Positions 1 through 6,815 are shown, counted from the first letter of the stretch. The stretch is DNA of 10,928 bases from CADEFF01 sp964569315 (GCA_964569315.1 CAZMUZ010000121.1:1-10928); one strand, 5' to 3'. Numbers and translations: made by a program. The notes: a model not told the origin generated them from the letters alone.

Positions 1-877
1 AGATGTCGGCATGGCCCAGCATCTGCTGCAGGCTGCGAAGATCGGCGCCGTGATCCAGCAGATGGCTCGCGAAGGCATGGCGCAGCACATGGGGCGAGAC
101 GCGGTGCGGCGCGATGCCGGCCTCGGCGGCGAGCTGCTTCAGGAGCTGCGCCACGCGGACGCGCGTCAGATGGCCGCTGGCACCACGCGAGGGGAAAAGC
201 CAGGGCGACGGCGCCTTGCGGTCCGCAGGGCCGCTGAGGAACTCCTGCCGTCGCTTCAGATAGGCGGCGAGCGCATCGCGCGCCGGCTCGCTCAGCGGCA
301 CCAGCCGCTCCTTGTTGCCCTTGCCGCGCACCAGCAGCACCCGCGGGTCGCGCTCGACCGCGGCGAGCGGCAGGGAGACGAGCTCGCTCACCCGGAGGCC
401 CGTCGCATAAAGCAGCTCCGCCATTGCCACGAGGCGCACGCCTTCGGCGCCGGGAAGCCGGTTGGCGCCCTCGATGAGCCGCCCGACCTCCGCCTCGCTC
501 AGCAGCTTCGGCAAAGCGCGGCCGAGCTTCGGGCCGTCGATCGCCGCCGTGGGGTCGTCGGTCCGCCGGCCTTCGCCGACGAGGAACCGGTAGAACTGCC
601 GGATGGCGGAAAGCCGCCGCGCGGCCGTGCCGGGCGCCATGCCCGACGCCGCGAGCTGCGCCAGATAGGCACGGACGGCGTCGCCGTCCGCCAGGGCGAG
701 CCCGCTCGCGCGCTTCAGGAGAAAGGCCTGGAAATGGAGCAGGTCGCGGCGATAGGCGGCTTCGGTGTTCGCCGCGGCGTTCCGCTCGGCGACCAGCATT
801 TCGAGGAAGGTTTCGAGCTCGCGAGGCGCTTCGGAGCCCCGACCGTGCGGTCCCGGGTCGGGCGCGTCAGATCCCAC
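1..877 (-). CDS. xerD: Tyrosine site-specific recombinase XerD (3' end cut off by window edge)
   Basis: XerD works with XerC to cut and rejoin DNA at dif, resolving chromosome dimers at division under FtsK control. Reading leftward, 292 codons are visible. The N-terminal SAM-like core-binding domain covers about residues 21-105 and the catalytic domain starts near 125. Visible catalytic residues are Arg162 in ATGLRVSE, Lys186 in RGKGNKE, His263 and Arg266 in SPHVLRHAFASH, and His289 in LGHADI. The nucleophilic Tyr should lie about 10 residues past the window edge. The family is about 300 aa, so only a short tail is missing. I chose the GTG at 877 because it overlaps the stop of the upstream gene (867-869) by 11 bases; the next in-frame ATG, near 803, would cut into the first helix. 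The first 20 residues are Gly/Pro-rich and probably disordered. XerD rather than XerC is inferred from the motif wording and the position next to aroK. Confidence 0.93.
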   Translation of the reverse strand, partial: MGSDAPDPGPHGRGSEAPRELETFLEMLVAERNAAANTEAAYRRDLLHFQAFLLKRASGLALADGDAVRAYLAQLAASGMAPGTAARRLSAIRQFYRFLVGEGRRTDDPTAAIDGPKLGRALPKLLSEAEVGRLIEGANRLPGAEGVRLVAMAELLYATGLRVSELVSLPLAAVERDPRVLLVRGKGNKERLVPLSEPARDALAAYLKRRQEFLSGPADRKAPSPWLFPSRGASGHLTRVRVAQLLKQLAAEAGIAPHRVSPHVLRHAFASHLLDHGADLRSLQQMLGHADI

Positions 878-2699
878 TACCGATGACCGTCTCGAGCGCG
901 ATGGAGCGCGCCTCGCTCTCGAGCCCGACGGCGCGCAGCGCCGCGAGCGCGTCATGCACCACGAGCGGATGCGCGGCGGAGGCGCCGTTCGGCCCGAGCA
1001 GGATGGCGACGAGCGCCACCGCCTCGGCGCGCCGTTTCCCGGCCGCGGCACGCTCGAGCTGCCCGAGCCGCGCGGGATCGGCGAGCGAAGGCTCGCCCGC
1101 GATCTGCCGCCAGTTGTCGCCGACCGGTTCGCCGAGCGCCGCCAGCACGGCGAAGAGCCGCGCCGCGCGCATCGCCGCGTCCGGATCGCCCGCCGCGGCC
1201 TGCGCATCCCGCCACTGGGCGACCGCGTCCGGCGCCCAGACCAGCGGTTCCGACCCGCCGGCGATCTGCTCGAGCAGCGCCAGGGTCTGCACCGCGGCCG
1301 CGGCCTGCGTGTCGTTGCCGGCGCGCAGCCGCGCGATGTTCTGCCAGGCGCCCGCACGCTCGTAGCGGCCCGCGAGATAGAAGGCGCGCCCCGCATCGGC
1401 GGCGAACCAGGCGAGGTCCGGCGAGGGCGTCATCTGCAGCAGCAGGGTGAGGTTGGTCTCGACCGCCGCCGGATAGCCGCCCTGCAAGCGGGAGAGCTCG
1501 AGCAGGCGATGCAGGAGCTGCGCGCGCCGCTGCGGCTGCTGCGCGCCGTTCGCCGCCTGGTAGAAATGCGCGCGGTCGACGGGCTGGAGCTTCTCGTCGT
1601 CCGCGTTCAGCAGCCGGTCGGTCGCGCCCGGGTCGTTCGGCACGGCGCGATAGGCCCGGATCAGCCTCTCGGTATCGATCGCGCCGGCGGCGTAGGCGCG
1701 CTCGGCGGCGACGAGCCGTTCCTCGACCGGCCGCGCTTCGTCGTTCGCGATCCAGGCGAGAATGGCCGGGTCCGAGCCGTCGGCCCAGGCGGCCGGAAAG
1801 GGCAGCCCGGCCTTGCCGATCATGGCGAGCGCAAGCGGGCTCGGGGTGGCGTCCGCCGGCAGCGCGACGCCGGGATAGCCGTTCGCCGCATCGAGCAGCG
1901 CGAAGAAGGTCTCGTCCTTGACCCCCTGCTCGCGCAGCAGGCTTGCGGCGAGCTGCGATTCCCTGGTCTGGCCGGCGATCGCCTGGCAGAAGGCTTGCGC
2001 CTTCTGGAGCGCGATGTCGCCCGGCGCCTGGGGCAGCGCCATCTGCGCCTCGCTGCAGGCGGCCTCGTTGTCGCCGGCGAGCCAGGCGAGATCGAGACGA
2101 AGGCCGGCGCCGCCCGCCGCCTCCCCGCCCCGCGGCAGCACCGCGAGGAACGCCTTCATGTCGGCGAGATTGCCGAGGGCGCGGATTTTTTCCGCGCGAA
2201 GCTCATAGAGGCCTTGCGTCGCCGTGCCGACCGGCGCTTCGGCGGAAGAGAGCAGCACACGACGCACGAGGCTGCGCGAGCCCGGCGACATGACCGGCGC
2301 CGGCAGGCCGGCGATCAGCGTCTCGGCCATCGCGCGATCGGTGCCGCGCCACATGTCGATGCCGAGACCGCCCGCCGCGGGCTCGAGCGTTCCGCCATAG
2401 CCTTCGCTCGCGCCGACCTCCTCGACCTCGATGCCGGCCGGCGCGCGGCTGTCGGTCGGGACGACGCCGCTCGCGCTCGCCGCCGTGGAAGGCGCCGCCG
2501 GCTGCAGATCGCCGGCGCCGCTGTTCGAAGGCGGCGTTGCCGGTGCGGCCGCGCCCGGCAGAAGCTGCACCGGCGCGCCCGTGCTGGAAGCGGGCAGCGT
2601 CGTCGTCTGGGCGCCCGCGCTCGCGGCGCCGACGCCGAGCGCGGCGAGCAGCGCGAGCCCGAGCGGAAGACCCGACCGTCTATTGCGCGAGCTGGTCAT
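867..2699 (-). CDS. Exported alanine-rich helical-repeat protein of unknown function (610 aa)
   Basis: I do not recognise a named family. The protein starts with a good signal peptide: basic RNRR at residues 6-8, a Leu/Ala/Gly hydrophobic core at 11-25, and ASA/AGA cleavage motifs ending at 28 or 30. No lipobox Cys is present. A low-complexity Ala/Pro/Ser/Thr linker runs to about residue 100. From there to the end it reads as paired amphipathic helices (for example AERAYAAGAIDTERLIRAYR and DAGRAFYLAGRYERAGAW), like TPR or SEL1-type solenoids, so a periplasmic scaffold is plausible. The only two cysteines, C215 and C238, could form a disulfide after export. The ATG at 2699 was chosen over an in-frame ATG at 2780 because it starts the signal peptide. 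It overlaps the upstream 46-codon gene by 20 bases and xerD by 11, so the three are probably co-translated. The long plus-strand ORF opposite it is Arg-rich and is a shadow. Confidence 0.82.
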   Translation of the reverse strand: MTSSRNRRSGLPLGLALLAALGVGAASAGAQTTTLPASSTGAPVQLLPGAAAPATPPSNSGAGDLQPAAPSTAASASGVVPTDSRAPAGIEVEEVGASEGYGGTLEPAAGGLGIDMWRGTDRAMAETLIAGLPAPVMSPGSRSLVRRVLLSSAEAPVGTATQGLYELRAEKIRALGNLADMKAFLAVLPRGGEAAGGAGLRLDLAWLAGDNEAACSEAQMALPQAPGDIALQKAQAFCQAIAGQTRESQLAASLLREQGVKDETFFALLDAANGYPGVALPADATPSPLALAMIGKAGLPFPAAWADGSDPAILAWIANDEARPVEERLVAAERAYAAGAIDTERLIRAYRAVPNDPGATDRLLNADDEKLQPVDRAHFYQAANGAQQPQRRAQLLHRLLELSRLQGGYPAAVETNLTLLLQMTPSPDLAWFAADAGRAFYLAGRYERAGAWQNIARLRAGNDTQAAAAVQTLALLEQIAGGSEPLVWAPDAVAQWRDAQAAAGDPDAAMRAARLFAVLAALGEPVGDNWRQIAGEPSLADPARLGQLERAAAGKRRAEAVALVAILLGPNGASAAHPLVVHDALAALRAVGLESEARSIALETVIGSGI

Positions 2700-2820
2700 T
2701 CGGAACGGCGACCTCGACGCGCTCGGTGGGCGCCGGGAGATCGACCGTGCCGAGCACGACCAGAAGGCCCGCGACGCCAACGACGAGCACGAGCAGCAGA
2801 ATGGCGGTGAATTTCCTCAT
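2680..2820 (-). CDS. Small single-pass membrane protein (46 aa)
   Basis: This short gene starts with ATG at 2820 and ends with TAG at 2680-2682. The product begins MRKFTAILLLVLVVGVAGLL, so it has a basic N-terminus followed by one uninterrupted hydrophobic helix (about residues 5-24). A short soluble tail with acidic and Pro residues ends in NDQLAQ. The topology is either a membrane-anchored peptide with a periplasmic tail or an uncleaved signal anchor. It is first in the leftward group; the start of the 610-aa exported protein lies inside its last codons, which suggests translational coupling and a shared location at the membrane. A weak GGA ribosome-binding element precedes the start. I know of no function for it. 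That it is a real gene rests on the clean hydrophobic pattern, the overlap with the next gene and the promoter ahead of it. Confidence 0.72.
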   Translation of the reverse strand: MRKFTAILLLVLVVGVAGLLVVLGTVDLPAPTERVEVAVPNDQLAQ

Positions 2821-2830
2821 GACGACTATC

Positions 2831-2896
2831 CGATGCTAACGCAGGCTTGGGCCGATTCTAACGCAGGCGCGGACCGATGCCGACGCAGGCGCGGGG
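2831..2896. repeat. Three tandem 22-bp repeats in the divergent control region
   Basis: Three head-to-tail copies of exactly 22 bases lie at 2831-2852, 2853-2874 and 2875-2896. Each begins CGAT and carries the core ACGCAGGC. Copies 1 and 2 share CTAACGCAGGC; copies 2 and 3 share ACGCAGGCGCGG. A 22-bp period is close to two helical turns, so the copies present the same face of the DNA, as repeated protein-binding sites do. On the minus strand each unit reads GCCTGCGTTAGNATCGG or a variant, so the repeats also supply the -10-like elements for the leftward genes. Confidence 0.8.
2855..2883 (-). promoter_or_regulatory. Predicted promoter for the small membrane gene, 610-aa gene and xerD
   Basis: On the minus strand, TCGGCA (2883-2878) and TAGAAT (2860-2855) are separated by 17 bases, giving 4/6 and 5/6 matches to the sigma-70 consensus. 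Both boxes fall inside the 22-bp repeats: the -35 in copy 3 and the -10 in copy 2. Transcription would start near 2848, about 28 bases ahead of the ATG at 2820. A second -10-like TAGCAT occurs at the matching place in copy 1. Prediction from sequence only. Confidence 0.4.
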
Positions 2897-2942
2897 TGAG
2901 CGAACTGCGCGGCAGAGGCGGCGTTGCGTAGGTGGCAAGCTT

Positions 2943-2971
2943 GCGACACGGCCGGCGATTCGTGGTAGGGT
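2943..2971 (+). promoter_or_regulatory. Predicted promoter for aroK-aroB-CBS protein
   Basis: GCGACA (2943-2948) and TAGGGT (2966-2971) are spaced by 17 bases. The -10 keeps the three most conserved positions (T, A and final T), and the -35 keeps GACA. Initiation would be expected near 2978, which is itself an ATG (see the upstream ORF entry). There is no other good candidate between the repeats and aroK. Confidence 0.38.
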
Positions 2972-2977
2972 TCAAAG

Positions 2978-3049
2978 ATGGCTAATTTGCGGCAGTCATA
3001 CCGGCGGCGGCCGTCGGTTGCAACGGTGTGCGTCCCGGCGATCCCATGA
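2978..3049 (+). CDS. Possible leaderless upstream ORF (23 aa) coupled to aroK
   Basis: ATG at 2978 opens 23 codons (begins MANLRQSYRRRPS) and stops with TGA at 3047-3049, inside the aroK start (ATGA overlap). The predicted promoter would place the transcript start at about this ATG, so it could be translated as a leaderless message and hand ribosomes on to aroK, whose own start has no clear Shine-Dalgarno. The peptide is basic, with three consecutive Arg codons and no Phe or Trp run, so it does not look like a classical aromatic attenuator. It may be chance; no homologue is recognised. Confidence 0.3.
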   Translation: MANLRQSYRRRPSVATVCVPAIP

Positions 3050-3606
3050 ACAATGGCCGATCCGTCGAGCGCCCCGTCGTGCTGGTGGGGCTGATGGGTG
3101 CGGGCAAGAGCTGCATCGGCCGGCGACTCGCGCAGCGCATCGGGCTGCCCTTCGTCGATGCAGACCGCGAGATCGAGCAGGCGGCCGGCTGCTCCATTCC
3201 GGAAATCTTCGAGCGCCACGGCGAGCAGGCTTTCCGCGACGGCGAGCGTCGTGTGATCCTGCGCCTGCTCGAAAGCGGCCCGCTGGTGCTCGCGACCGGC
3301 GGCGGCGCCTTCATGGACGAGCGCACCCGCGCTGCCATTCGCGACAAGGCCCATTCGATCTGGCTGCGCGCCGATCTCGACCTGCTGGCGAGGCGCGTGC
3401 AGCGCCGCAACGACCGGCCGCTGCTGCAGGTCGCCGACCCCAAGGCGAAGCTCGCCGAGCTGATGGCGCTGCGCTACCCGGTCTATGCCGAAGCCGACAT
3501 CACCGTCGACAGCCAGGACGGCCCGCCCGAGGCGACCCTCGAGCGGGTCTTCGTCGCGCTCGAACGCCATCTCGCCGCCACGGCGCCGGCGCGTGCCGCC
3601 CCATGA
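3046..3606 (+). CDS. aroK: Shikimate kinase
   Basis: AroK transfers phosphate from ATP to shikimate, giving shikimate 3-phosphate in the cytoplasmic aromatic amino acid pathway. The 186-residue product has every expected motif. Walker A is GLMGAGKS (15-22). The shikimate-binding segment is DADREIE (38-44), followed by the Phe-Arg-Asp-Gly-Glu stretch at 63-67 with Arg64. Next come the glycine triplet TGGGAF (84-89), the lid Arg in NDRPLL (Arg124) and RYPVYAEAD (143-151). The C-terminus carries an Ala-rich tail. The ATG at 3046 was chosen; a GTG at 3028 would add six residues (MRPGDP) with no better ribosome site. The stop overlaps the aroB ATG (ATGA at 3603-3606), showing tight coupling with the gene acting two steps earlier in the pathway. 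Confidence 0.96.
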   Translation: MNNGRSVERPVVLVGLMGAGKSCIGRRLAQRIGLPFVDADREIEQAAGCSIPEIFERHGEQAFRDGERRVILRLLESGPLVLATGGGAFMDERTRAAIRDKAHSIWLRADLDLLARRVQRRNDRPLLQVADPKAKLAELMALRYPVYAEADITVDSQDGPPEATLERVFVALERHLAATAPARAAP

Positions 3607-4718
3607 GCGAGCCGGCCCGGCTCGAGGTCGCGCTCGGCCAGCGCAGCTACGAGATCCTGGTCGGAGGCGGCCTGATCGCGCGCGCCGGCGCCCTCATCCG
3701 GCCGCTCCTGAAGACGCCGCGCGTCGCGGTGATAAGCGACCGCACCGTCGCAGCACTCTATCTCGACGAGCTCGCGCGCGCGCTCGAGGATGCGGGCGTC
3801 GCGCACAGCGCCGTCGTTCTGCCGCCCGGCGAAGCGACCAAGGACTTCTCCCATCTCGCCACCCTCGCCGACCGGTTGCTGGGCGACGGGCTCGAGCGCG
3901 GCACCATGCTGGTGGCGCTCGGCGGCGGGGTGGTCGGCGATCTCGCCGGTTTCGCGGCGAGCGTGCTGCTGCGCGGCGTCGACTTCATCCAGATCCCGAC
4001 CACGCTGCTGGCACAGGTGGACAGCTCCGTCGGCGGCAAGACCGGCATCAACACCGCCGCCGGCAAGAACCTGGTCGGCAGCTTCCACCAGCCGCGGCTG
4101 GTGCTGGCCGACACCGACGCGCTCGACAGCCTGCCGCGCCGCGAGCTCCTGGCGGGCTATGCCGAGGTCGCGAAATACGGGCTCATCGGCGATGCCGCCT
4201 TCTTCGGCTGGCTCGAAGGCCATGGGCGCGGCGTGATCGAAGGCGACCCCGCCGCAAGGCGTCATGCGATCCTCACGAGCTGCGCCGCCAAGGCCGCGAT
4301 CGTCGCCGCGGACGAGCGCGAAACCGGCGCCCGCGCCCTGCTCAATTTCGGCCACACCTTCGGCCATGCGCTCGAAGCCGAATGCGGCTATTCGGACGAG
4401 CTGCTGCATGGCGAGGCGGTGGCAATCGGCATGATCATGGCGCTCGAGCTCTCGACGCGCATCGGACTCTGTCCGGGCGAGGACGCGGCCCGCGCGACGC
4501 GGCATTTCGCGAGCGTCGGCCTGCCGACCTCGCCCGGCTTCGTCGGAGGACGGGACTGGGATCCCGAGCGTCTCGTCCGGCACATGCGGAAGGACAAGAA
4601 GGTGGCGAACGGACGGCTTACCTTCGTGCTCTCCCGCGGCATCGGCAAGACCTTCGTGACGCAGGATGTCGCGCCGGCGGAAGTGATCGCGATGCTCGAG
4701 CGCGCCATCGCGGCGTGA
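3603..4718 (+). CDS. aroB: 3-dehydroquinate synthase
   Basis: AroB is an NAD- and metal-dependent cytoplasmic enzyme that converts DAHP to 3-dehydroquinate, the second step of the shikimate pathway. The product is 371 residues, the normal size. The NAD-binding glycine motif is GGGVVGDLAGFAA (107-119). It is followed by the substrate loop QVDSSVGGKTGIN (138-150), with the active Lys in GGKTG. Metal ligands are Glu188 in AEVAKYG, His251 in NFGHTFGHALE and His269 in LLHGEAV. The basic RKDKK near 329-333 is also typical. It starts inside the aroK stop (ATGA) and is followed after 28 bases by the CBS-domain membrane gene on the same strand. No defects are seen. Confidence 0.97.
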   Translation: MSEPARLEVALGQRSYEILVGGGLIARAGALIRPLLKTPRVAVISDRTVAALYLDELARALEDAGVAHSAVVLPPGEATKDFSHLATLADRLLGDGLERGTMLVALGGGVVGDLAGFAASVLLRGVDFIQIPTTLLAQVDSSVGGKTGINTAAGKNLVGSFHQPRLVLADTDALDSLPRRELLAGYAEVAKYGLIGDAAFFGWLEGHGRGVIEGDPAARRHAILTSCAAKAAIVAADERETGARALLNFGHTFGHALEAECGYSDELLHGEAVAIGMIMALELSTRIGLCPGEDAARATRHFASVGLPTSPGFVGGRDWDPERLVRHMRKDKKVANGRLTFVLSRGIGKTFVTQDVAPAEVIAMLERAIAA

Positions 4719-4746
4719 ACGCGACGGAGTCCGCGAGGCCAGGCCC

Positions 4747-6030
4747 ATGACCGCCGCCATCATCGCCATTCTCTTCCTGCTCTGCTGTTCGGCTTTCTTC
4801 TCCGGCGCGGAATCGGCGCTGACCGCCGCGTCGCGGCCGCGCCTCCATGCGCTCGCCCGGCAGGGCAACCGCCGCGCCGGCATCGTCAACGAGCTGCGCG
4901 CGCATATGGAGCAGGTGATCGCGGCGATCCTGCTCTACAACAACCTCGTCAACATCGCCGCCTCGGCGCTCGCGACCGGCGTGATGATCAGCCTCTTCGG
5001 CGCCGCCGGCATCGCCTATGCGACCGCCGGCATGACCGTGCTGCTCGTGCTCTTCGGCGAGGTGCTGCCGAAGACCTACGCGATCAACAACGCCGACCGC
5101 ACGGCGCTCGCGGTGGCGCCGCTGATGCGCGCCATGACCTGGGTCGGCTGGCCGCTCACCCGCACGCTGCAGGTCGCGGTTCGCGTCGCCCTGCGGCTGG
5201 TGGGCTTGCGGGGCGCGGCTGCGCTCGGCGCCGACAAGGCCGAGGAGGAGCTCCGCGGCGCCATCGACCTTCATGCCGAGACGGCGGTGGAGCAGCCGGA
5301 GGCGAGCGCGATGCTGCACAGCATCCTCGACCTCTCCCAGGTGACCATCGCCGACATCATGGTGCATCGCCGGAACGTCACCACGATCGACATCGGCCAG
5401 CCGACGGACAGGATCGTCGACGAGGTGCTGAACAGCGCCTATACGCGCATCCCGCTCCATCAGGGCGACATCGACAATGTGGTGGGCGTGCTGCATGCCA
5501 AGGCGCTGCTGCGCGCTGTGCGTGCGAGCCCCACCGACGTCGCCGGCATCGACGTGGTCGAGATCGCGGCCAAGCCCTGGTTCGTCCCCGATACCACGAC
5601 GCTCCTGGCGCAGCTCGAGGCCTTTCGCGAGCGGCGCGAGCATTTCGCGCTGGTGGTGGACGAATATGGCGCGCTCATGGGGATCGTCACGCTCGAGGAC
5701 ATCCTCGAGGAGATCGTCGGCCAGATCGACGACGAGCATGACGTGAAGCCGACCGGCCTCGTGCTCGCGCGCGACGGCTCGATCGAGGTCGCGGGCGACG
5801 TCACGATCCGCGACCTCAACCGCGAGTTCGGCTGGCGCCTGCCGGACGATCACGCCTCCACCGTCGCCGGGCTCGTTCTCTACGAGGCGCGGCGCATCCC
5901 CGAGGCGGGGCAGGTCTTCGCCTTCTTCGACTTCCGGTTCCAGGTGCTGGAGCGCCAGCGCAACCAGATCAAGCGTCTGCGCATCACGCCGCAGTCCGCC
6001 GCCGAGCAGACATCCGCGCAGGTCGCCTGA
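4747..6030 (+). CDS. CNNM/CorC-type membrane protein with CBS pair
   Basis: The 427-residue protein has the full architecture of the HlyC/CorC (CNNM) family, whose studied members (MpfA, CorC, YfjD) handle magnesium or cobalt export or tolerance. The N-terminal DUF21 membrane domain spans about 1-185, with FFSGAESALTAASR (17-30) and the signature GEVLPKTYA (104-112). Hydrophobic segments lie near 2-19, 57-83, 88-104 and 121-153. A CBS pair follows: MVHRRNVTTID to VGVLHAKALL (about 205-255), then FALVVDEYGALMGIVTLEDI (about 272-330). The C-terminal CorC_HlyC domain covers about 340-417. It is 28 bases after aroB, so probably in the same transcript. Older databases call this hemolysin; that name should not be taken as toxin function. 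The exact ion is not visible from sequence. Confidence 0.93.
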   Translation: MTAAIIAILFLLCCSAFFSGAESALTAASRPRLHALARQGNRRAGIVNELRAHMEQVIAAILLYNNLVNIAASALATGVMISLFGAAGIAYATAGMTVLLVLFGEVLPKTYAINNADRTALAVAPLMRAMTWVGWPLTRTLQVAVRVALRLVGLRGAAALGADKAEEELRGAIDLHAETAVEQPEASAMLHSILDLSQVTIADIMVHRRNVTTIDIGQPTDRIVDEVLNSAYTRIPLHQGDIDNVVGVLHAKALLRAVRASPTDVAGIDVVEIAAKPWFVPDTTTLLAQLEAFRERREHFALVVDEYGALMGIVTLEDILEEIVGQIDDEHDVKPTGLVLARDGSIEVAGDVTIRDLNREFGWRLPDDHASTVAGLVLYEARRIPEAGQVFAFFDFRFQVLERQRNQIKRLRITPQSAAEQTSAQVA

Positions 6031-6062
6031 CGCGCGGCCGGCGAAACCGCCCGGTTGCACCC

Positions 6063-6090
6063 GCCCGTCGTACGCCGCCCGTTGTACGCC
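6063..6090. repeat. Two tandem 14-bp repeats after the CBS-protein gene
   Basis: GCCCGTCGTACGCC (6063-6076) is followed directly by GCCCGTTGTACGCC (6077-6090), with one mismatch. The pair lies 32 bases after the stop of the CBS-protein gene. The second copy contributes the left arm of the neighbouring hairpin. Confidence 0.65.
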
Positions 6091-6101
6091 GGCCGGGCGG
6101 C
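6074..6101 (+). terminator. GC-rich hairpin after the aro-CBS operon (weak terminator candidate)
   Basis: The 8-base arms GCCGCCCG (6074-6081) and CGGGCGGC (6094-6101) are perfect complements around a 12-base loop. There is no T-run after the stem, so a standard intrinsic terminator is not shown. It may instead pause polymerase or protect the 3' end. Its place between the operon end and an independent promoter at 6147 fits a transcript end. Confidence 0.35.
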
Positions 6102-6146
6102 ACGAATTCGCCGGCGCAGACCTGCCCTGCGGCGGCGCCAGATGCG

Positions 6147-6175
6147 TTGACCCGCAAGGGCGCGCCCACTAGCTT
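6147..6175 (+). promoter_or_regulatory. Predicted promoter of the DUF2889 gene
   Basis: TTGACC (6147-6152) and TAGCTT (6170-6175) are 17 bases apart: 5/6 match at -35 and 4/6 at -10. Transcription would start near 6182, giving a leader of about 36 bases that contains the ribosome site AAGGAG (6201-6206), 11 bases ahead of the ATG at 6218. Confidence 0.55.
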
Positions 6176-6217
6176 TTGCCGCCGCCAGCCCTCGCGTGCG
6201 AAGGAGCGCTCATCAGA

Positions 6218-6769
6218 ATGCCGCTGTCCCCGCCGGTTGCCCGCCAGCACCTCCATACGCGGAAATATATCTTCGAAGGGTTCGAGCGCGAGGACGGGCT
6301 CTTCGACATCGAGGGCCGCATCACCGACACCAAGACCTACGGCTTCACCAACGAGTATCGCGGCCGGATCGGGCCGGACGAGGCGATCCACGACATGCAG
6401 ATCCGCCTTACCCTCGATATCGACATGAAGATCCACGATATCGAGGTCTGCACCAATTCGAGCCCCTATCGGATCTGCGGCAACGTCGCGCCGAGCTACG
6501 CGGCGCTGATCGGCGAGCAGATCAAGGCGGGCTGGACAAGGCGCGTGAAGGCGCTGGTCGGCGGCACCAAGGGCTGCACCCACGTGACCGAGATGCTGAG
6601 CTCGATGGGCACGGTCGCCTTCCAGACCATGTGGCCGGTCTGGGACAAGCGGCGCAAGGAAGACCCCGAGGCGCGTCCCGGCATCCTCAATACCTGCCAC
6701 GCGCTCGACACCGACCGCGAGGTGGTGAAGCGCTTCCATCCGAAATTCTATACGGGCGGGGACGCCTGA
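6218..6769 (+). CDS. DUF2889 family protein of unknown function (183 aa)
   Basis: The pattern matches the DUF2889 family as I know it: IEGRITDTKTYGF (31-43), DEAIHDMQIRLTLDIDM (54-70), SSPYRICGNVAPSY (81-94), GWTRRVK (105-111), GGTKGCTHVTEML (115-127) and NTCHAL (158-163). No molecular function is established to my knowledge. The four Cys (78, 87, 120, 160) and nearby His (59, 73, 122, 161), especially the Cys-x-His at 120-122 and Cys-His at 160-161, would suit a metal site, which is inference. No signal peptide or membrane helix is seen, so it is probably cytoplasmic. The ATG at 6218 was chosen for the AAGGAG upstream and the promoter at 6147; a TTG at 6176 would lie before the predicted transcript start. 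It stands alone between the aro operon and the convergent bolA gene. Confidence 0.85.
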   Translation: MPLSPPVARQHLHTRKYIFEGFEREDGLFDIEGRITDTKTYGFTNEYRGRIGPDEAIHDMQIRLTLDIDMKIHDIEVCTNSSPYRICGNVAPSYAALIGEQIKAGWTRRVKALVGGTKGCTHVTEMLSSMGTVAFQTMWPVWDKRRKEDPEARPGILNTCHALDTDREVVKRFHPKFYTGGDA

Positions 6770-6815
6770 CCGAAGCGGGAACGGCGGCTCGATGGCGCAC
6801 CCGGCAATACGCGCC

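Noticed and set aside
1..877. xerD as an integrase of a mobile element
   Set aside because: The gene sits in a housekeeping neighbourhood beside aroK with XerD-type motifs. There are no attachment-site repeats, tRNA gene or phage genes nearby.
765..2810. Long plus-strand open frame (681 codons) opposite the 610-aa gene
   Set aside because: Very Arg-rich with no domain pattern, while the minus strand encodes a clean signal peptide and overlaps its neighbours. It is a shadow typical of GC-rich DNA.
2978..3049. Aromatic amino acid attenuator in the aroK leader
   Set aside because: The leader peptide has no run of Phe, Trp or Tyr codons, and no paired terminator/antiterminator stems with a T-run were found.
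2836..3570. Minus-strand open frame (244 codons) running from aroK through the divergent control region
   Set aside because: Antisense to aroK; it would run through the repeats and the predicted promoters. Composition is that of a shadow frame.
3483..4889. Long minus-strand open frame opposite aroB
   Set aside because: Antisense to aroB, with shadow-type composition and no recognisable domain or ribosome site.
4618..6060. Long minus-strand open frame opposite the CBS-protein gene
   Set aside because: Antisense to an unmistakable CNNM/CorC gene; His/Arg/Asp-rich composition and no motif. Shadow frame.
6794..6815. Short GGCGC/GCGCC stem between the convergent DUF2889 and bolA genes
   Set aside because: Only a five-base stem with no T-run on either strand; not enough to call a terminator in DNA this GC-rich.
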